Shown: positions 13,201 through 24,200 of the stretch, in pieces
Position numbering within the stretch: the first letter of the stretch is position 1
Layout: each line of letters begins with the position of its first letter
Origin: Cenococcum geophilum 1.58
Lineage: Eukaryota > Ascomycota > Dothideomycetes > Gloniales > Gloniaceae
Length of the DNA: 64,000 bases
Direction of reading: 5' to 3'
Assembly (NCBI GenBank): GCA_001692895.1
Contig: KV748207.1
Location: 434,001 to 498,000, forward strand
Translations under genes and position numbers: made by a program
Notes under the pieces: model-generated
Databases searched by the model: none
Seen by the model: the letters and a program-made list of their open reading frames with translations, nothing else
What the model was told of the DNA's origin: nothing

Positions 13201-13860
13201 ATATCTAGAATCTCGATCCTAACTATAAGCGGCTCTTAAAGTGCTAATAATCTATATAAGAGGCAGCTAAGTATAACGTATTAAGAAACTAATGGTCGGT
13301 ATAATCTAGTAAGTTGCGGCTTTAATAAGCAAGCTAATAGTTAAGTAAGTATCCATATTAAAGCGTAAAAAGCGGCTGTAAATGGTTAGCGGAAATAGAA
13401 CAAACTAGGGAAAGGTTTAAAAGGAGCGGGAAAAATAGTAAAGTAGGGTAGTAATGAATGAAAGATATAAAAGACGCGTTAAGGTAACCGGTAGAGTAGA
13501 TAATAAAGGCAATTATATATCCCTAGCGTAACGGGGCGGAAATCAGCTCTATATATTAGGTCTTTCTGTGCCCTTTCCTTCAAATAGCATCCTTAGATAT
13601 ATTAAGGCGTCTTACTCTTTAGCTCCTTAAGGAAGAAATCGTCACAAATCGTGGGAAAGGAATCCTCTAATGGCAATAAGGCTTAGGGCATTCTGCGACA
13701 AAACGAGCTGTAGTACTAAATATTTCGCGTCGCACGCCTAATTAAGTTTACGACTTATATCATCTCCTATCTTAGCTAAAAGAGAGGTCTAGTTTTTAAC
13801 TGCGCATTATAAGTAAAAGCAATGCGGTTTAGAGGTTAATAATCGCTACTATATTAGCGC
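10261..13860. other. Long decayed stretch without recognisable genes
   Basis: Stops are frequent in all six frames and I cannot place any family. The left end may hold the mutated N-terminus of the neighbouring ABC transporter. A short 10-bp periodic run (ttctaacyat-like, five to six copies) lies at about 11660-11700. The rest shows only RIP-type TA enrichment. Confidence 0.35.
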
Positions 13861-13868
13861 AGCTCCAT

Positions 13869-13947
13869 AAGGGCCTTGCGCCAATTATATTGCTAAAATC
13901 CAATATTGCGCACTAGATTTAAGCAATGTAATTGGCGTAAGGCTCTT
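13869..13947. repeat. Inverted repeat, about 31-bp arms, 15-bp spacer
   Basis: The left arm from 13869 (aagggccttgcgccaatta...) and the right arm ending at 13947 (...taattggcgtaaggctctt) are reverse complements except for a few transition differences. The spacer includes caatattgcg. It could be a small foldback or MITE remnant or a cruciform-forming site. No target-site duplication was identified. Confidence 0.65.
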
Positions 13948-14254
13948 CTAAGTTTTAAGGGCTGGAGGCGCGCTAGCGATCTGCTGGGGAATTAGAGGGA
14001 AACTATGTACTTAACTACTCTTTTATCTTAACATAAATTACACAACTTATAACCTACTATAATGAACTTTAGTATTACAGCAGCCCTAGATCTTATCCGC
14101 AATGCCTCTAATAAGTAGCTTTAACCTTATCTCTTTAATATTATATATACTATTTAAAGGCTCCAGAAGCTTCCTATTAATACCTATTAGCATTATCCGC
14201 CTCTTTTAGAGAATAAACGCGGCCACTACAATTTGCCCAACACTTTTTTAGGGA

Positions 14255-14490
14255 GTGAGGATGCCTAGCTTTCTCTAAAGAGTAAGGATGCCTAGCCTTC
14301 TCTAAGAAATAAGGATATCGTTTAGCCTTTTCTAGGGAATAAGGATAATGTCGTCCAGCCTTCTCTAGGGAATATCTAGCCTTCTCCTAAAAATGAGAAT
14401 GTTGTCCGGCCTTCTTTAGAGAGTAAGGATGTTTAGCCTTCTCTAGGGAGTGTCTAGCCTTCTTTAGGGAATAAAGTTACTTCTCTACCT
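14255..14490. repeat. Degenerate minisatellite, about 26-30 bp unit
   Basis: Seven to eight imperfect tandem units centred on TAGCCTTCTCTAGGGA followed by RTAAGGATG. Units vary in length because the spacer expands in some of them. It ends immediately before the start of the gene remnant at 14509 and could have been its promoter or 5' leader. Confidence 0.7.
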
Positions 14491-14508
14491 TCTCTTTTAT
14501 CTGGATGT

Positions 14509-15720
14509 ATGAACCTACTTAATATATTATTAATAAACCTCCCTAAGATTAAGACATTCGTTAATATATCCATAGGGGAAGATTTAAAGGCTATTATTAG
14601 TAAACCAAAGTGGTTAAACAAATATCCCCTTATTAAGGATCTTATTGCTACCAACGGCGATTTATTAGATAACGCTATTTTTTAAAAGCTTTTTAGCTAA
14701 TGGACACTTGCAGATTCTTTTAAGAAATAGCAATTAGAGTTTACGGGTATATTAAGGATTAAAAGTTTAGTTAAAAGTTGAGCCGCTTCCGTAAAGGAAG
14801 TTAGCTATATTATATTATTTGCAAGAAGTATAGGATGTCGTAACGTCACTAAAGCGGCTTTAGCTGTTAGACATAAAATTAAGCTTTATATTATGCAAAG
14901 ACTTAAAGGGGTAAAGCTATTAGTTCTCTTAGCCTTTACCTATAACGCCTGCTGGAGATTAAATTTACCTAACATTAATAACTTTCTTACGGCTTTACGG
15001 CACCCGTCTTATTTTATAATATTTAAAATTGTGTAAAGATGCTTAGCTTAGATGGGACAGTGTTAAGAGCTTTATTCTGGTTAGATACTTTCTCTTAAAC
15101 TAATATATCTTAGCACCACTAACCCGCCCTAGCTAAGCCTAAAAAAGCGAATTTCCTTCCCTTGCAAACGCCCCTATGCAGAAGTTACTAAACCCGAGGA
15201 TTTTATATTAGTGTATAATTACTAACGCGCAGATTTAACAACATTATACCCTTCTTAGCTACTAATAACAGCCTTAACGAATAGCATGCAGATATATAAG
15301 AGTAAAGTTATACTTCTAAATAGCAGAATCTCTAATTTATTACAGGCTATAGAACATCTTCTTTATAATTTATTAAACAATATCCTTAAGCCTCTAAGCC
15401 AGCGGGCGAATCCCTTACACTACGCCTTAATCAAGATATAAATAGTATAGCGTATTTAAATGGAACCCCTAGCGGCTCTAGTTCTATAGACGTTAGTGGC
15501 AATAGTAAATAGATAAGCTATAATGAGGCGCAATAGGTATACGGAGACCAAATCGGCAGTAATACGCTACTAGAAATTAGTAACAGCGAATAAATAAGCT
15601 ATAATGAGGCGTAATAGGTGTATAGAGACCAAATCGGTAGTAATATACTACTGGCGATTAGCGACAGCGAACGGATAAGCTATGGCGCCGCGTAATAGGT
15701 ATATAATAAGTTCCTTAACA
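14509..15720 (+). pseudogene. RIP-mutated gene of unknown function
   Basis: A single plus-strand frame runs from ATG at 14509 for about 375 codons without a frameshift. It is interrupted by roughly 18 stops, most of them TAA or TAG explicable as CAA/CAG or Trp hit by RIP, and one TGA explicable as CGA. It begins MNLLNILLINLPKIKTFV and contains KPKWLNKYPLIKDLIATNG, WTLADSFKK, SLVKS then AASVKEVSYIILFARS, and LLVLLAFTYNACWRLNLP. The second half is richer in Pro-, Ser- and Thr-type residues and ends in an 81-bp repeat that keeps the frame (27 codons per unit). I do not recognise the family. The first part has a mixed helical pattern without obvious membrane segments. The intact frame suggests death by point mutation only. 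Confidence 0.55.
15512..15710. repeat. 81-bp tandem repeat, about 2.5 units
   Basis: The phrase GATAAGCTATAATGAGGCG starts at 15512, recurs at 15593 as AATAAGCTATAATGAGGCG and at 15674 as GATAAGCTATGGCGCCGCG, an exact 81-bp period. Because 81 is a multiple of three, it probably encoded a 27-residue repeat at the C-terminus of the preceding gene remnant. Confidence 0.8.
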
Positions 15721-18360
15721 ATGCGGTTGCTATGAGTTTTGCTTATAAGTATTAGTGAATTTCTTTTAAAACTCTTGTATTATTATACACCCTAGTTTTG
15801 GATTTTTAACGCGGTATAATAATGGTTTAATAATATCCCTTATTAAGCAGAACCAGCAGTTTAAGCTTAGTTAATAATTGGTACCATAATTAATACACTA
15901 ATACCACCTCCACTTTTGTTCTATTCTACCTATTATAAACTAGCCCAGTAATAGCTCCACCTACTCTCTAAATGCGGGATAGTATGACTAAGCGGGACTT
16001 AGGAGTCCCTATAAGGGCTAAAAGCTAATATATATACTACTAAATCGTTTAGATATTGCATTAAAATGCGTCGTCCCATAAAATAGACTGTTGGGCCTAT
16101 ATATAAAGAGTTTATATTAACTACTCCAACTTCTAACTTTAGTAGTATTTCTAGTATCTTTAACTTAAATCCCTTGTTTACGTTAGCCGCTAGAGTCACT
16201 ATACTAAAGTAAACTACGTTAAATATACTATTTTTATAAGCTTACGCGCTTTATTACTTTCCGTAGTGTCTATTAAGGCAATAGCAGGCGTAGGCGCAGT
16301 CTTGGTTAGCGTAGTCTTCTAAATCTTCTAGATCGTCTCCTTTAGGCTAGATTATGCAAGGTCTATGTGTGACTTGTTAATTACAAATACTATATGTATC
16401 CTATTCCGGTAATCTTTTATTAAAGTTTTATACTTACTTATTTTTTGCGTTACTATGTCTAATTTTACAAGCTCGCTGCGAGTAAAATTGTCTAAGTGGT
16501 GGGGCAGTTTAGAAGGGTAGGCTTTGTCAGCCTATTTACATTTCGCGCGCTAGGGTATACTAATTCGCTAACGCGCATAGATATTAAAATGCTTAGCATT
16601 TCAAACGAGCCTCAAACATTTAATACCCTAACGCTTAAGTAAGCGTTACTATTAACGCTTAGGCTTTACTATTTTTATTAGCGAGGATTTAGTGGTAATG
16701 TTTTCGATGCCTTAAATACACCGCTAAAACAAGATTAATATGCATAATGGCCGCTGTGTGGGCCGCTATATATATTAAACGCTCGGCATCTTATCCCGTG
16801 TAGATGCATTTATAGTGCCCTTCCTACCCTTTAATATATCTAGCAGCCCAGACTTCGCACCTAGCTATAATAAGGCCTACTAATGGCATACGGTACGCAC
16901 CATAACCTCTTAACGATCTTTATTAATCGCTGCCCCTACTCCTATCTACAATTATATAGCTATACTTTTAAAACTAATAAGTACTATATTTAACGCTTTT
17001 TTCTTTTTAAGTTAGACTGTTTAAGCCCTTAAAAGTAAGGATAAAGTGCACCTCAACCTACTACCCGCTAAAACGTTTACTAACTAACCCAGACCTCTTA
17101 TATCAACACTGCTATTAAGAAAATACCTATCCTTATTAAATATGCCCGGAATAAAAGAGTATTATATACTCTTTAAAACGTCTAAAACTGGCTATAATAA
17201 AATAGCCGGAGTCTCTCCTAATGCTTAGGGAAAAAAACAGTTTAAATTTATTAAAGTAGGTTATAAATATAGGTAATTTCTAATAGATCTTAAGCTTTAC
17301 AGGTTTTAAAATGGATCGGTTTCCGCTATAATCTATCTACTAAACCCGAGTACGCTTAAGTCCTAATAAATTTTCGCATTAGTAATATTAAAAATTAGTT
17401 ATATGCTCTGTTAGAAGCAGTAGGGCTAATATAAGGCGGGGAGCAAATTATAAAAGATATAAACGCGGCAAAATTAAAGGTTAAACAGTTGAAGTTGCTA
17501 GAGGGGTTTTTTAGTGACTTGGAAAAGAGCAATATAGAGGAGGGTTTGCGTGCTCTAGGCTTTGAGATAGGGTTTAACTATATAAAACATCCGTAGTGTA
17601 TATTACATATCTAGGAAAACCTGCTATTCGGCTACTAGATTATTAATTCTCGTTTCAAATAGCATCAATTTCTCCCATTTCACTTTCTTCTTACTCCCTA
17701 TATTTTCAGAATTGAAGTCTACTATGCCCCCGCCTTATTAGTGCTGCTAGCTATCTGCTATACTTTAGCTCGTTACTAATACCACGGTTAAAAAACCTTC
17801 TTTGGGGATTGATTTAAAGAAGAATATGTCTCTCCGCTAGTAACTGTTCCTTCCGCAAATAGTATAGCGAAGGCTATTATATAACGTTTTCGCATTTCTA
17901 TATATAATTATGGCGTACTAATTCATACCTCCCCCTATGCTATATAATTACATTTATAGCTAGCCGAGCTAGGCTTCTCTACTTGTAATAGGTTAGCCTC
18001 CTATGTTTTATAAGTATACTTAGTCTTACCCTTTACCAATCTTTTACTACCTATGATAAGGCTGGAACTGGCGTCTTCTTGTATTTATACCGTCTAGTAA
18101 GTCGGATTTAGGCCTGCCTTCGCGCATTCCATGTCGTTTGCAGCCCAACTTAAATCCATACACTTCCTCGTTATTCCAATAAAAACTCTTATAAAGTTTA
18201 ACTTTGCCAACACGCATGTACTACCTCTGCTAGGGTTTTACTAATTAATGCATAAATAGACCTTTAAGACCTTTAAAGACCTCTAAAGACCGGCGATAAC
18301 TTACCCACTAAGGCAAGTAGAATATAATCCGCCCCTTCTATATCTTTAGTAATCTAATCA
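15721..18360. other. Decayed DNA with small inverted repeats
   Basis: No family recognised on either strand. Minor structures are a hairpin at 16461-16489 and a short tandem run of agaccttta-like units at about 18258-18292. Some stretches (17740-18250) keep more TG/CA dinucleotides and may be degraded coding sequence, but no frame is convincing. Confidence 0.35.
16461..16489. repeat. Nested palindrome (hairpin)
   Basis: AATTTTAC and GTAAAATT enclose a second inverted repeat, CTCG-ctg-CGAG, with a three-base bulge (aag) between the two stems. The result is a compact 29-base hairpin. The flanks both begin with gtct, so it may be a short palindromic insert, but this is weak. Confidence 0.5.
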
Positions 18361-18369
18361 CTACTCTTA

Positions 18370-18962
18370 GGTACCTATTATCGTGATAGATACATCCAAT
18401 AAAAGCTAAAAGCCAGCCTATTGGGTTCTAAAGTTAGGAGATGAGATTTCTAAGGAGGATAAAAAACGAGATATTACCTTTATGGGATAAGAAGAAGGCG
18501 ATTTACGTAAAGCAAAAGTAAGTAATTACCTATATTATAAGTAAACAGGTCCCTAATATCTTAAAGATTTGTAAGATTATCGGCATTCTATATACTCAAC
18601 CCGATATTCGCCGGGCTGCAGTTCCTATATATAATACAATTATTTAAATGACTTCGGTCGTACCACGCTACTATAGTAGTAGATTAATTATAGCGGAAAT
18701 TAATTACGGTGGAATATCAATAAGGTCTAATTGCTTTTCTGGCGATGTACAGCTTATAGAAGGTGGAAAGGAAGCTTTAGAATAATTGGATAAAGAGGTA
18801 AAGGAACTTAATAAAGCTAACTGGGATGCTGCGCCCCACTTTTTAGTTAAACTCGCGTACTTTGCTACCCTAATGCTTACGGTAGCTTTAGTACTTCCGT
18901 ATAAGGAATAATTGAGTTTATATAGAGGAACTACGCTGCTTAAATTGCTCGATTTTGTTTGA
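18370..18962 (+). pseudogene. RIP-mutated gene of unknown function, 3' part
   Basis: Two adjacent plus-strand frames join near 18510. The upstream one includes VPIIVIDTSNKS and KPAYWVLKLGDEISKEDK. The downstream one includes ILKICKIIGILYTQPDIR, AAVPIYNT, SVVPRYYSSRLIIAEINYGG, DVQLIEGGKEALE and a hydrophobic end FLVKLAYFATLMLTVALVL, finishing at TGA 18960-18962. A GTAAGT at about 18507 and a CAG about 31 bases later would restore phase, suggesting a very short or shortened intron. The last hydrophobic run could be a membrane anchor. Family not recognised. Confidence 0.45.
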
Positions 18963-19011
18963 AGAATACAAGATCTCGTGTGGCTTATATAATGGGCTAG
19001 CGGTTTACCGG

Positions 19012-19081
19012 GGGGTCGGAGCCCTAGGGGAACGAAGCCCTAGGGGATCGAAGCCCTGGGGGATTGAAGCCTTGGGGATTA
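19012..19081. repeat. 16-bp minisatellite, four units
   Basis: Four tandem copies of AAGCCCTAGGGGATCG with small changes. It yields an open frame rich in Gly and Pro codons, but this is a by-product of the repeat and I do not call a gene. Confidence 0.75.
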
Positions 19082-19689
19082 ATTTAGGAAATGTATTTTT
19101 ATCTACCGAGCTTTATATAGTAGTAGTGTGTTCGCGAGGTTGGTTTTATTAATCTGCTTACTTAGTTAGCGAATTGTTAATAGGGAATATAGTATCTCTA
19201 AGACTTATAAAGTAATCAACCAAGAATCTAGCTAGTGCCCCTTATTTAAAAAGTATACTTCGACCAGCTAATAATAAGAAGGTTAATGGCCGGGAAACCG
19301 CTCTCAGAGGCGCAGGAATAATGTAATTGGCGGGCCGGTACGCAGGAATATAATACTATTTAACTTTACTTAATATGGCTTGGAGGAGTATAGAGCCTTA
19401 ACCTAAGTTACGGGAATATGTTCTCCAACTAAGCCTCTATTATATGACCTAACTGCTTTTAGGCGCTGCGGCCGCATACCCCGCCACTTACCCTTCTTGG
19501 AACTTTAGAAGTTATATAAGTCCTTAGTTAAGCGACTAACGTTTAAGGCTCTAACTAATTAGCCAAATCTATTACAGATTAGATAAAGCTAATGATGACT
19601 TTTTAATATATATATAGAGGCTCTAGAGCTACGTCCAATAAAGCAAAGTTCTTGTTCTTAATCGTCCTATTTAACACTAAATCACTCCC

Positions 19690-20682
19690 TTAAATATTGC
19701 TTAAGACGCAGTCGAAACTAGAACCAAAAAAGAAAACCAACAAAATATACTATTTAAAAGTGTTCCGTTCAGCTTAGCGCAGCTTATAGATAGTGAGAAA
19801 TATAGCGACTTAAAACTTATATACCAGGGGCTGGAGTTTAAAGTCTATAAAGCGATTATATGCACCCAATCTCTTGTACTTACAGCTGCCTATAATAGAG
19901 GCTTTTAGATAAAAGCTAACTAAATGTCTTATAGAATTAACCCTAACTAACTAACTGACGGGTAGGAGGCGGTAACTAATATTATAAATATTAACGAATT
20001 CGATTCTGGTACCGTTAAGAGAATAATCCAATTTATATACAAGAGGGACTATAATAATGGCGGTGGCGATAATAAAGATATAACAACATGGCTGATAACG
20101 GCCGATATTACACTTTACCACGTCCGCGTTAATGTAATTGCCGATTACTATAATATACTATAGCTGAAAGAGCTTGCGAATATAAAAATCTAATACATTC
20201 TAGGAACCTGCTAGTCTACGGATAGGTTCCCTAATATTATTAAGGATATCTTCAGCCTAATAGGCGACTTAGCATTATATAATATAATTACCTTAACAGC
20301 GGCCAAGCATATTAAAGAGCTTATTAAACTTAAGGACTTTACAGAGCTAAACGTTATAAGCGATTTCGCCATCGGCATTATACGGATAGCGATTACCGCA
20401 TCTAGGGACATAGAGGAAAATTTTATATAGAAACTTTAAGCTGTCTAGTCTTAGCTACAATAAACAAAATCACAACTTTAATCCGCTAAGGCGAGGTACG
20501 CCGCGGCTAAGCGCAAAAGCGAAAATATTAATAGCTGTCTTAATGCCCTCTGCTCTACTAGGACCTGTTATAATATTAGTTGCAGCGCCGAGTTTACATA
20601 TTATATTAAGGACAGCAGTTATCTATCTAACCCTAATTGCCCTTATATACTTCGTTACAAAAAGTGCCAGCGTTATATATAA
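19690..20682 (+). pseudogene. RIP-mutated BTB/POZ-domain protein
   Basis: BTB/POZ domains mediate dimerisation and often serve as adaptors for cullin-3 ubiquitin ligases. Fungi carry many small BTB proteins of unknown target. In one continuous plus-strand frame the BTB fold is clear: FSLAQLIDSEKYSDLKLIY, then FKVYKAIICTQSLVLTAA (family: FKVHKAVVC.QS.V), then NEFDSGTVKRIIQFIYKRDY, then VRVNVIADYYNI and LKELANIK, as in the alpha-helical end of the domain. The second half (ALYNIITLTAAKHIKELIKL) is helical and lacks a named domain. The end is Cys-rich (NCPYILRYKKCQRYI) before TAA 20680-20682. About a dozen TAA/TAG stops fall at probable Gln positions. The upstream start lies before 19700 and is not resolved. 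Confidence 0.75.
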
Positions 20683-20854
20683 GTAAAGATGTATAGATTA
20701 GGAGGTTAGCTTAGGTAGGAAGTTATTATATAATACTTCTCTTCCTTTCTCCGTTCGGGTTGATCTAAGAAATTCAAATGTATATCTCGTTTATAGTCGG
20801 TCTATTAGATATTATGTAGCAACTATATTATCCATCCCCTATTAGCCACCTATT

Positions 20855-20950
20855 ACCTCACCCCTTACCCCTTACCCCTTACCCCACCCTTTATCTTATC
20901 CTTCGCCTCACCTTATCTTACCTTTACCTTACCTATTACCCCTTGCCCCC
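20855..20950. repeat. Pyrimidine-rich simple repeat (CCCCTTA-like)
   Basis: About 95 bases of imperfect CCTTACCC and CCTTATCTTACC units, including three exact CCCCTTA copies in a row. It sits just past the BTB gene remnant. It resembles a telomeric motif only superficially, since fungal telomeres are usually TTAGGG/CCCTAA. Confidence 0.65.
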
Positions 20951-21089
20951 CTAAACGAATTACAAAATCCTAGCCATTACATCTATTCTACTAAATACTG
21001 GAATAGGATTAGATGAAAATAGACTAAAATAAAATAAAAAGTGGTAAAGAATAATAAGATAAGCGCGTAATAACTAGGAAAGGGTCCCG

Positions 21090-23600
21090 TATATACTAAG
21101 CGTATAGTTTTAAAGATGCATTTTATACTTAAGGGTTACTTCGCAAATGTTACACTTAATCTCACCCTACTGTGGAAGTTTAGAGAGATGCGTTAGTTAG
21201 AAATACTTTATAAGAGCAGCTAGAGTGTAGAACTTATATATACGCTTACTAATTATAAGATTTTTATTCCCAAGGCAGATAAAGTATATTTTTGGTCTTT
21301 TCTCCTTATATAAGGATAACTTTGCCCTCTTTAGCGCTTTAGCAGCTTCTAAAATCTTAGCGTCTTCTTTAATCTTAACTTTACCAAGGGTGATATCTGT
21401 CCTAGACTGTCTTTAGTAATAATTCCGCCAATATACTCTGCCTTTCTCGACATTGCAGTAATCTACAACCGTATTAATAGCATTATTGCGTCTACGTATC
21501 TTATCTTCTAGTGACACGCCAGGAAGCGTTATAATCGCTTAGATAAGGCGTTTGTATTTAACTAATCTATTATCGCTAGATTCCAAGGTTGCTTTAATAT
21601 CCTCACTAAATTTATCCCTAGAAAGTTGCCGCTCAATATTAATTATAGCTTGTTTATTGTCCCAATTCTTCTTAATATTTTTTAATAGCGCATTTCTCTG
21701 ACTTTGCCTTTTATTTGTAATTTCTTAGCTAAGTTTTTGGTATTTTATACTTCCTGCGGGTTTGCGCTTAAGGCTAAGCTTTAGCTTATTTTAAATTTTG
21801 ATTAAGGTACAAATACGTAGGTTCTTATTTACTGATAAGGATTGTTCTGTTATTAGGTGCTGTAGCCGCCGCGGGTTAATTAATTGGCTTATTCGGTATA
21901 CCGCTTTTATTAACTTTTCTTAAGGCTCTAAGCCTTAAACGATTGCCTATATATCTACGCCAACACGCTATGGAAGGTAGTGCTTTAGGAATGTTCGAGC
22001 GTCGGTATACTGCATTATTAGGTTTTAGAGGGCGTTACTTACGTTACCTAGGTAGTATAGGCGTTAGAAAGGTTTTAGTAGAACTAGCTTTATATAATAG
22101 AACTCACTATTCTTATTAAATGCCTTACCTGCGCTATAATAGAGACTATATAGGCGCGCAACCTGCCGAAATCCCGTGATTACGCTAAGGTCCTTAATCT
22201 AGGGCAAAAGAGTTAAGTATAGTAAAGGCTGGTTAAGTAAGACCTTGTGGCCGTAGGGGGTCTTAATTAATCGCCGAAATATGGGGATATTATCTAGGTT
22301 TGAACGGAGTGGTAGCGGCAACTTATTATGCCTAGGCTTAATATATAGCTTGCTAAGCTGCTCTGCGGACGTTAGATTAGGGGGTATAAAAGCTTAGTTA
22401 GTAAAGAGAAGGCCTAGGAGAAAGACGTAAGGGCTAAGAATAAGTAAAGGGTTGAAGATAATCTTAGGAATTGGGAAAGTATTACTAGTTCTCTATAAGT
22501 ATAAGGTAAGAGAAATAGGGTAAAAAGAGAACGTACGCTTCTTTTATGCTAAGATATTCCTTAGTGAATTCGAATATAAACTTAAGCATAATCTTATAAG
22601 GCCCGCCTTCTGGGTTATAAATAAGTATAACTATTATATATCGGTAGTATAGATTAAGAAGAGCTTTAGGTCGGCTTGCAGTATAAAAGCCTAGCTATAG
22701 TAAGAAATGGACTTAGATCTGATGTCGTTTAACTGCATATCTCTTCCTTATTATAACTAAGTTAGTCTTAAAAACTAGGGCGAGATCCTCCGCGTCTATA
22801 ACAGTCTTTTCTTACTTTTTTTTGCTTAAGCTATGTTTCTTCGCTAGTTTCCGAAGTACCTAAGAAAGATATCTTAGCTCTGCTTTACCTTACTAGGTTA
22901 AAGGGTTAACTGGGAACGTAATTACCTTATATATTTAGCGGTTTAGTTTACTAGGAATTTTCCTATTAGTCGCTTTCTTATATATAAGGCGATAGTACTT
23001 TTAGTATAAGCCAAGCGAGCTAGAAGCCTTCGTCCCGTACTATTTCCTACCCCCTTTCTCTTATTTCTAATTTAGAAACTAGTTAAAGAAGCTATAAAGG
23101 AGCTGAAGTAAGAGGACTTGGTATATTTTTTTAGGGTCTTTCCCTATGTAGGTGCAGTATCTAGAAATTGTTAGCTCTCCGCCAAGTTAGGCCTAAGAAG
23201 AAGCCGCTAAATAGGTTATTACTTACTGATACTAGTGCTCTTTAATGCGGTTAAGGAGATTCGTACTACTATCGGTATAGTCCTACGTCATAAAATTGGA
23301 TTCCTCAAACTCTTTTAACTGTTTAAGGTAGTATTCTAGTAGATGGTTTTAATCCTTATAAAGCTATGCTTAAGCAGGCGCTTTATAAGTATCATCAGAT
23401 CCAGCGATGCTATTAGCGTTACAATTAATGCTACTATTGGCGTTGCGGTCGGCATCACTGTCGGTATTACTATTGGTATTGCTGTTGAAGACGGTCGGCT
23501 CTATCCCGTAGCTGTTACCATCGCTATCTATATTTATGTACTCATCGTTAGTAATACTGGACGATAAGCTGCGATCTAATAATTAAGCGCGCCGTATTCT
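21090..23600 (-). pseudogene. RIP-mutated DUF3435 tyrosine-recombinase-like protein (Starship-captain superfamily)
   Basis: The DUF3435 family is related to tyrosine recombinases and includes the 'captains' that mobilise Starship giant elements. Many members outside Starships also carry C-terminal zinc fingers. On the minus strand the remnant shows, in order: an Asn/Ser/Asp-rich N-terminus (about 23580-23400), YYLKQLKEFEES (23330), ISRYCTYIGKDPKKIYQVL (23150), FLLQLGFYTASRPKALLNL (about 22700, with the Arg expected in the catalytic box), YNPEGGPYKIMLKFIFEFTK (22600), a region resembling SAGKAFN, then NLIMQYTDARTFLKHYLP (22010, with the candidate catalytic Tyr), RISQLINPRRLQHLITEQS (21880), and at 21140 CNICEVTLKYKMHL, a C2H2-like finger whose last His is now Tyr. 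Length about 830 codons, typical of the family. Many stops; dead. Whether it ever drove an element is not shown by sequence. Confidence 0.75.
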
Positions 23601-24200
23601 AGGGAGCTAGAAGAGAACTTAGGATAATAACGGCGGGAAGGATATAAAGAGTAATATGGGGTTAAGGAGACAGGAGGGTAGAGAATAAGAGAAACGGAGC
23701 CTGGATTAAACGGATTAGAGGTAGAAGCTATGGAGTATATATAACTTTAGTGCCAGGCGTATAGAAGGATTATAGTCTGCCTATTAAAAAGCGAGGGGTA
23801 TAGGGCGGTAAGTGAGAGGCTTAACGTTAGACCGGCAAGCAAGAGGCTTAGGGCGGCGGGGAGTTTTAGCAACGCGACCTCTAAAAACGGCGACAGAACC
23901 CTCTAAAACCGGCAGTCAGATCTCTATTTTCTTTTTTAATAGAGTAATAGATTATAACCGAATAACCCCTTGAAATCTAGATTATAGATTAGTATTAATT
24001 AACTGCTAGCCTAAAAGGGATAGAAACTAAAATTACTAGGCTTTATAAATTGGGCTGTCTTTACTATAATACGCTTGTCTATTTTAGAGATTATAATTAT
24101 TAAAAGTCTATCTTATTTAGCTATAATATATAATATCGCAATATACCGTATTTTACCTAGTGCTATAGCAAAATTGTAAATATTAAAGGCCTATAGCTAC
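23601..24200. other. Decayed spacer between divergent genes
   Basis: This is the presumed shared upstream region of the minus-strand DUF3435 remnant and the plus-strand long frame. Around 23750-23920 some GC-richer sequence remains (gacctctaaaaacggcgacag). No promoter element or element boundary could be identified. Confidence 0.35.

Noticed and set aside
18955-19152. 65-residue Gly/Pro-rich plus-strand frame
   Set aside because: It is generated by a 16-bp tandem repeat lacking stops; no start context or homology.
20855-20950. Telomeric repeat tract (CCCCTTA)
   Set aside because: Only three exact copies, the wrong motif for typical fungal telomeres, and internal to the window with sequence continuing on both sides.
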